Positions 59,604-64,000 of a DNA stretch of 64,000 bases are shown here, piece by piece. The notes below the pieces were generated by a model. It was not told the DNA's origin. It saw only the letters and a program-made list of their open reading frames with translations, and ran no database searches. The position numbers were made by a program, and so were the translations under genes. The stretch's first letter is position 1. Each line of letters begins with the position of its first letter. The DNA is from Tachypleus tridentatus. Taxonomy: Eukaryota > Arthropoda > Merostomata > Xiphosura > Limulidae. Where the stretch lies: contig NC_134825.1 of NCBI RefSeq assembly GCF_004210375.1, positions 40,232,348 to 40,296,347 on the forward strand. The letters are read 5' to 3'.

Positions 59604-61146
59604 TATACTAAGTGTTGTTCCATTGCAAGTCAGTTTCTAATACCTCAATTCTATTTATTTCCTATGTAAACGTCAGTCATAAAATACTCAAACATTAAAC
59701 CACATCAGATATTATACAATCTTATACTATACTATTCGTATTTTGGGCATAAAAAGAGTCAAGAACTTAATATACAAAGACTATAACAACAGCAAACTTG
59801 CAAATCATGGTGGCTTTCTTTTTATTTCCCATATTCTACTCGAACACTTTATCTTACTTGTACGATTTCACATTTCTGAACTTTAAACGTGTACTTCTGA
59901 CATGGAATCTAATATGTACAGCAAATACTAATTTCTGTGGTACACTGTATAATGTTTATTTATATTAAAAGTACAGGCAGGGAGTTTATAAACTAGAACA
60001 AGGTGACCTAATTTATTTTGTAGATAGCTTAAATGTTCAACCTTTGAAAGCCTTAACATTTCTGTATCATTCATTAATACACGAATCTTATGTGAGATAT
60101 AAAAGTGGGTGAGAGGACTATTGGATAATTCTGAGGAAATTTCTGATAACTTCAACAGTGACAAGTTTCACAGTATAACTTCGGGTACCACAAAAAAGTA
60201 AATCGGTGAAAATGTAAAAGAAAAATATACATTCTTGTGCTATTAAAGACAAGACCAGATTAAACTCACCAGGGGCTCAAAAGCTAATGTAATTTTGGAT
60301 GTATTAAAAATTCTCTGAATTTGTAAACACATTTCAAGGTCAATAAATTTCGAAAGTTTTTCTTGCCTTCCCCTCCGGTTCTTACAAACTCTTCAACCCT
60401 TATATTAATTCGACACTAGTTAGAGTTAAAATGTATGTATTGAACAATCAGGTTATCTTTCAGTAGTCGTTCTTTTTATATTAACTGTTTTTAACTTAAG
60501 TTTAGATGTAAATATACGAGTCAGAATTAAATGTGAAGTAATAGTATAAAACGTGATATCCGAGTATAATAATATGTCCGAGCTCAACATGTTTGATTCT
60601 GCATTAATCAGAAAACCTTTATATAAATGATACGTTTGTTTGTCTGCAACATTTCGCGCAAGCTTTTCGACCAAACTCTACGAATCTTGTGTCATTAGAA
60701 AAGCCCTTGTCCAAGGAGTTTGGATTGCATATTGGCTTTTTCATTCAGAATTATCTTAACCTGTTCCCTACTTAGTCCAACTTTTTAATGCAAGGATTAT
60801 GCGTCACTATGGCACAATCATTGACATCACGTGACGACTGGCTTCGATTTCAACTTTAATTTTTTTGTTTGCAAAGTGTTCCACACAACATTTTACCCTC
60901 GTTTAATTTCCTACAATACGAAGTATTGCACCAAATACAATGGACTTTTGTGACTAATTTATATCTAAAATACGCATGCGTAGTTCGTTCAAAACTGTAA
61001 GCTAATTACTTTCTAAACACATTCAGACGTTTCTGCATATTCAGCTGTGTAGACAATGGTGTGTAGTTTTATTAAATAAAGTTACGTCTAAGTGAGTTTT
61101 TGTCTGACCGCATAAACTAGACCAGGATTTACCGATCAAACATGCA

Positions 61147-61257
61147 ATGCCTGCAAGAAAGCGTGGATTAAATACCGTGCGTGAAACTAAGAGAATAAAG
61201 AAAATTCAAGCTAAGAGCATGATAACTACCACAGATGGTTTTCATGGTCGCGGATAG
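61147..61257 (+). CDS. Small basic ORF (36 codons), doubtful
   Basis: MPARKRGLNTVRETKRIKKI and QAKSMITTTDGFHGRG, then TAG. It is strikingly basic for AT-rich noncoding DNA. It could be a short peptide or the start of a spliced gene, but it has no good donor and no recognised relative. Confidence 0.2.
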   Translation: MPARKRGLNTVRETKRIKKIQAKSMITTTDGFHGRG

Positions 61258-62644
61258 TTATTTTAAATAAACAAACTGTTTATGTATATTTTGAATAACG
61301 ATAATTATGGTGGAATTCTAAACAATTTCTATAGTAAAACATCGTTTGCTATGTTCTAATGAACTTCAAGAAGTTTCGTAAGAGGTAATCTCGTCTTTGG
61401 GACACAGGCTATCACAATCTATAATTGTAAACTAGTCAGTCAGTAGTTCACAAGAAGAGAACAATCGCCAAACTCGTATTATTGCATGGTATGTAAAATT
61501 TCAGAAATCTTTCTAAATGTTAAAGCGTGTCAGACTTTTTTTTTTCAACAACAAGTTTTTATAATTTTCTAATATATTTAATAATATATTTGAAAAGCAG
61601 ATTTTTCTCCTGACGTCATCACGAATTTTTGTCAAGTTTTTTGTGCATCATTCATTTTCTAGCAAAAAGTGAATGTTTAGTGAAATAGCTTTGGTTCTTT
61701 TTTAAATAAAAAAACAACAAACTTTTTATCAAACAAACCAAGTGTTGCTATGTAAATGTTCTTCCAACTTTAAACACACAAATAAATCACGTAAAGATTA
61801 TTTGCACCGAATTTAGTGCATTATCTCTCTAAAATGTACTCATAAATAAAGAAAAACAATTAAATAGCATTGAGTTTATTTTAATTAACACTAAACTGAA
61901 CTAATTATCTGGAAGTGGTAGTGAGTAGACTTTGTCGTTGTTGATTTCTAATAATAAGCGTCTTTATTGTTGTTGGTGGCATTACTTACGAAACCATTAA
62001 GAAAAAAACTGGTAACGTTATATTACGTCTGAGTGTTGACCTCGTACATGTCATGGAGTCGCCACTTTCCGTTTAATTATTCGATTTTTACGTGCGCCAG
62101 TTTTTTCGTTTATTTTTTTTAAAGCGTTCCAAATTTGTAATCCCAACCTTTCATGACCTTAATTTATTTCATTTATCATTGCTTTTATCTCAAATTTTGT
62201 CTAATAATGCCGAATAATTAATGAATAAATGATGTTAATAAATTATCCATGATGTTTTTGTGAATATTAAAGAACAATTAAAGAAAAAAATGATTTTAAG
62301 TTTCATTTAAATTATAACTACCGATTTGTTCTTTTGTTTTTATGTCATGTTGAGATTTATAAATTAATATGATGTGAGTTATTATGTCTTTTTGTAGAAC
62401 CATAAAGCTAATGACAATAACCAAGCTCTTCACAGTTTAATAAAGATTTCATCATTCGCCACTCATTTTTATGATGGACTCATTTAGTTGTGAGATCTTT
62501 ATAAAAGTAACTGTCAATCTTTTTCCTATTAAAAGAGTAGAACATGGCCTTTATGTTGGCAGATCCTTCTTGGTTGAATGTCTGTAAATCCGTGAGTTTT
62601 CTTAGTCTGTGTGTTTAATACACGTGCCCTTACATTTTGATGGG

Positions 62645-62922
62645 TTTTGTTTTTTTTAATTTCGTGCAAAGCTACTAGAAGGCTATCTGCGCTAGCCGCC
62701 CCTAGCTTACTAGTGTAAGACTAGAGGGAAGGCAGCAAGTCATCATCACCCACTGCCAACTCTTGGGATATTCTTTTACCAACGAATAGTGGGATTGACC
62801 GTCACATTATAAGGCCCCCACGGCTAAAAGGGCGAGCATGTTTGGTGTAACGGGAATTTGAACCCACGACCCTCATATTAAGAGTAGAAAGAACGCTTTA
62901 ACCCACCTGGCCATGCCGGGCC
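62645..62922 (-). repeat. SINE family A, full length
   Basis: TTTTGTTTTTTTTAATTTCG to CACCTGGCCATGCCGGGCC. Confidence 0.92.
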
Positions 62923-64000
62923 GTACATATAAGCTACCATACACTTTGAAAATTATAATTCTGTTTCTTAAGTCCGAAACTGCTTGTTTCCAAAGTTTTT
63001 CACTTACAACACCGTAATCAACTTACGTTGATTTATGTGACACGTCTACTGTCACATTCATTGTTTTTGTAGTCTTTTTCTTTTTATGTTTTAAATTATA
63101 ATTCGTTTGTTAAATCTCAAGATACCTTTGGCATCTTGTTACGACACACACAGTTTAGAAACTACTGCTTTAAGGTGAACAGTTTTAAATTTATAATATG
63201 GTTTTTCTTGTGCATCCTAATCAAAATTAGTGCGTTATTTGAGATGCTTTACGTTTTACAGTAGCAATTTATTGGATATTATTTAAGATGAAGAAAAACT
63301 TGATGGTAAAGTCTTGATTACTGACTCTTCCACATCAGCACATGACTCTCAACGTTTAACAGGTCTTCCTGAACGAGGCGCATCCTTAATATTGCCAGTT
63401 TCAAACAATTTGATCTCCCAATTTGACATCGTTTTTCATGTTAGTGGATCCTTATTAAATCTTTCTCTAAATTTGTTAGTTATTGTATTCAGGGTATCAC
63501 CAGTATTCTTGCGCTCATGTACCCACGTACTTGTAACAATACGCTCTTCAAGCGTAAATTGGCTTACATCGGCCATATTTCTCATAAAAAAAAAAAAACA
63601 AAAAAAAAACCATTTATAATACATGCGTAATTGAATATAACAATAACATTTGGATGGGTAGAAACTTACGGGCCACCCTGTAGTAATACATAAATTTATT
63701 TTATTACACATAAACCATTTTATAAAAATAAATTTATTGGAACAATTCTTTAACGCCTACAACTAAGTGGTCGTTAAAAACTTTTAGTAAACATATTTCA
63801 TTAAAAAAACTGTTTTTTTTTTTTCGTATACAAAAACTTGTAATCTTTACTAAAAGTCAACCAAATTTTGTAAAGATGCACATGCTGTATAAAACGTTAT
63901 AGAGCAAATACTTAACGTGTGCAAATGTGTGGACAAACTTGTGTATATTATATCGACGCGAAAGGGTTAATTAATTAATATTTTACAGCGAGACGTACTT
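62923..64000. other. Window end: nothing besides mariner-like element 2
   Basis: AT-rich flanks of the transposon fragment, no further feature. Confidence 0.4.
63290..63682 (-). mobile_element. Mariner-like DNA transposon 2, 5' part only
   Basis: On the minus strand, TACAGGGTGGCCCGTAAGT (63682-63664) is the terminal repeat and resembles that of element 1 (both start CAGGGTG after TA). A transposase start follows at 63576 (MADVSQFTLEERIVTSTWV), with a stop after NKDPLT. A frame change leads to LFETGNIKDAPRSGRPVKR and SCADVEESVIKT. The sequence ends near 63290, so the catalytic domain is absent. Confidence 0.8.

Larger units (their letters stand above)
57946..62644. other. Long gene-poor stretch
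   Basis: No SINE in 4.7 kb, one (CT)n run and one small basic ORF. A less AT-rich patch at 58330-58500 (GGCCAGGGGCTAAT..., AAACCCCCCCTCTAGCC) may be an old repeat. Confidence 0.4.

Noticed and set aside
1-64000. CRISPR arrays, operons, riboswitches or phage genes
   Set aside because: Nothing of the kind is present; repeats are dispersed SINE/LINE types and the genes are spliced.

Overview
This is an AT-rich animal nuclear window. Multi-exon genes with GT-AG introns, poly(A) signals, tRNA-derived SINEs, non-LTR retrotransposons and mariner-type DNA transposons exclude a prokaryote. From memory, the main SINE and the Jockey-like LINE look like repeats of chelicerates, most likely a horseshoe crab; this species guess is inference, no database was consulted, and no intact tRNA or rRNA gene was found to help.

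The best-supported gene is CIAO2B (FAM96B), the MIP18-family subunit of the cytosolic iron-sulfur cluster targeting complex. It lies on the minus strand in five exons between 45608 and 23939. The joined exons give about 158 residues in frame, with matching splice phases and a poly(A) signal. Intron 1 has a consensus minor-spliceosome (U12-type) donor and branch site but seems to end in AT. Its introns carry two Jockey-like LINE insertions, a CR1-like LINE fragment, a long foldback palindrome and only one SINE, which lies 45 bp from exon 4.

From 7.2 to 16.6 kb there are two more minus-strand genes. One is an unrecognised protein of about 481 residues (8147-9398 joined to 7300-7493, with two AATAAA signals). 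A spliced non-coding leader can be proposed, starting from a promoter with a heat-shock-element array and a TATA box near 10.7 kb. The other is the first coding exon of an HSFY-like heat-shock-factor-domain protein (16055-16624). Between them lie two further diverged copies of the same heat-shock-type promoter module, arranged convergently (14030-14735 plus, 14748-15360 minus), one of them split by a SINE.

The rest is mostly intergenic. It is crowded with three SINE families whose 3' tails match each other and the 3' end of the LINE. It also holds two decayed mariner-like elements (47871-48765 and about 63290-63682), a pair of roughly 480-bp direct repeats around 47.2 and 50.7 kb, a tRNA-Ile(UAU)-like fragment, and a few exon-like stretches that could not be assigned (46.2-46.9 kb, 57.5-57.9 kb, 61.1 kb).
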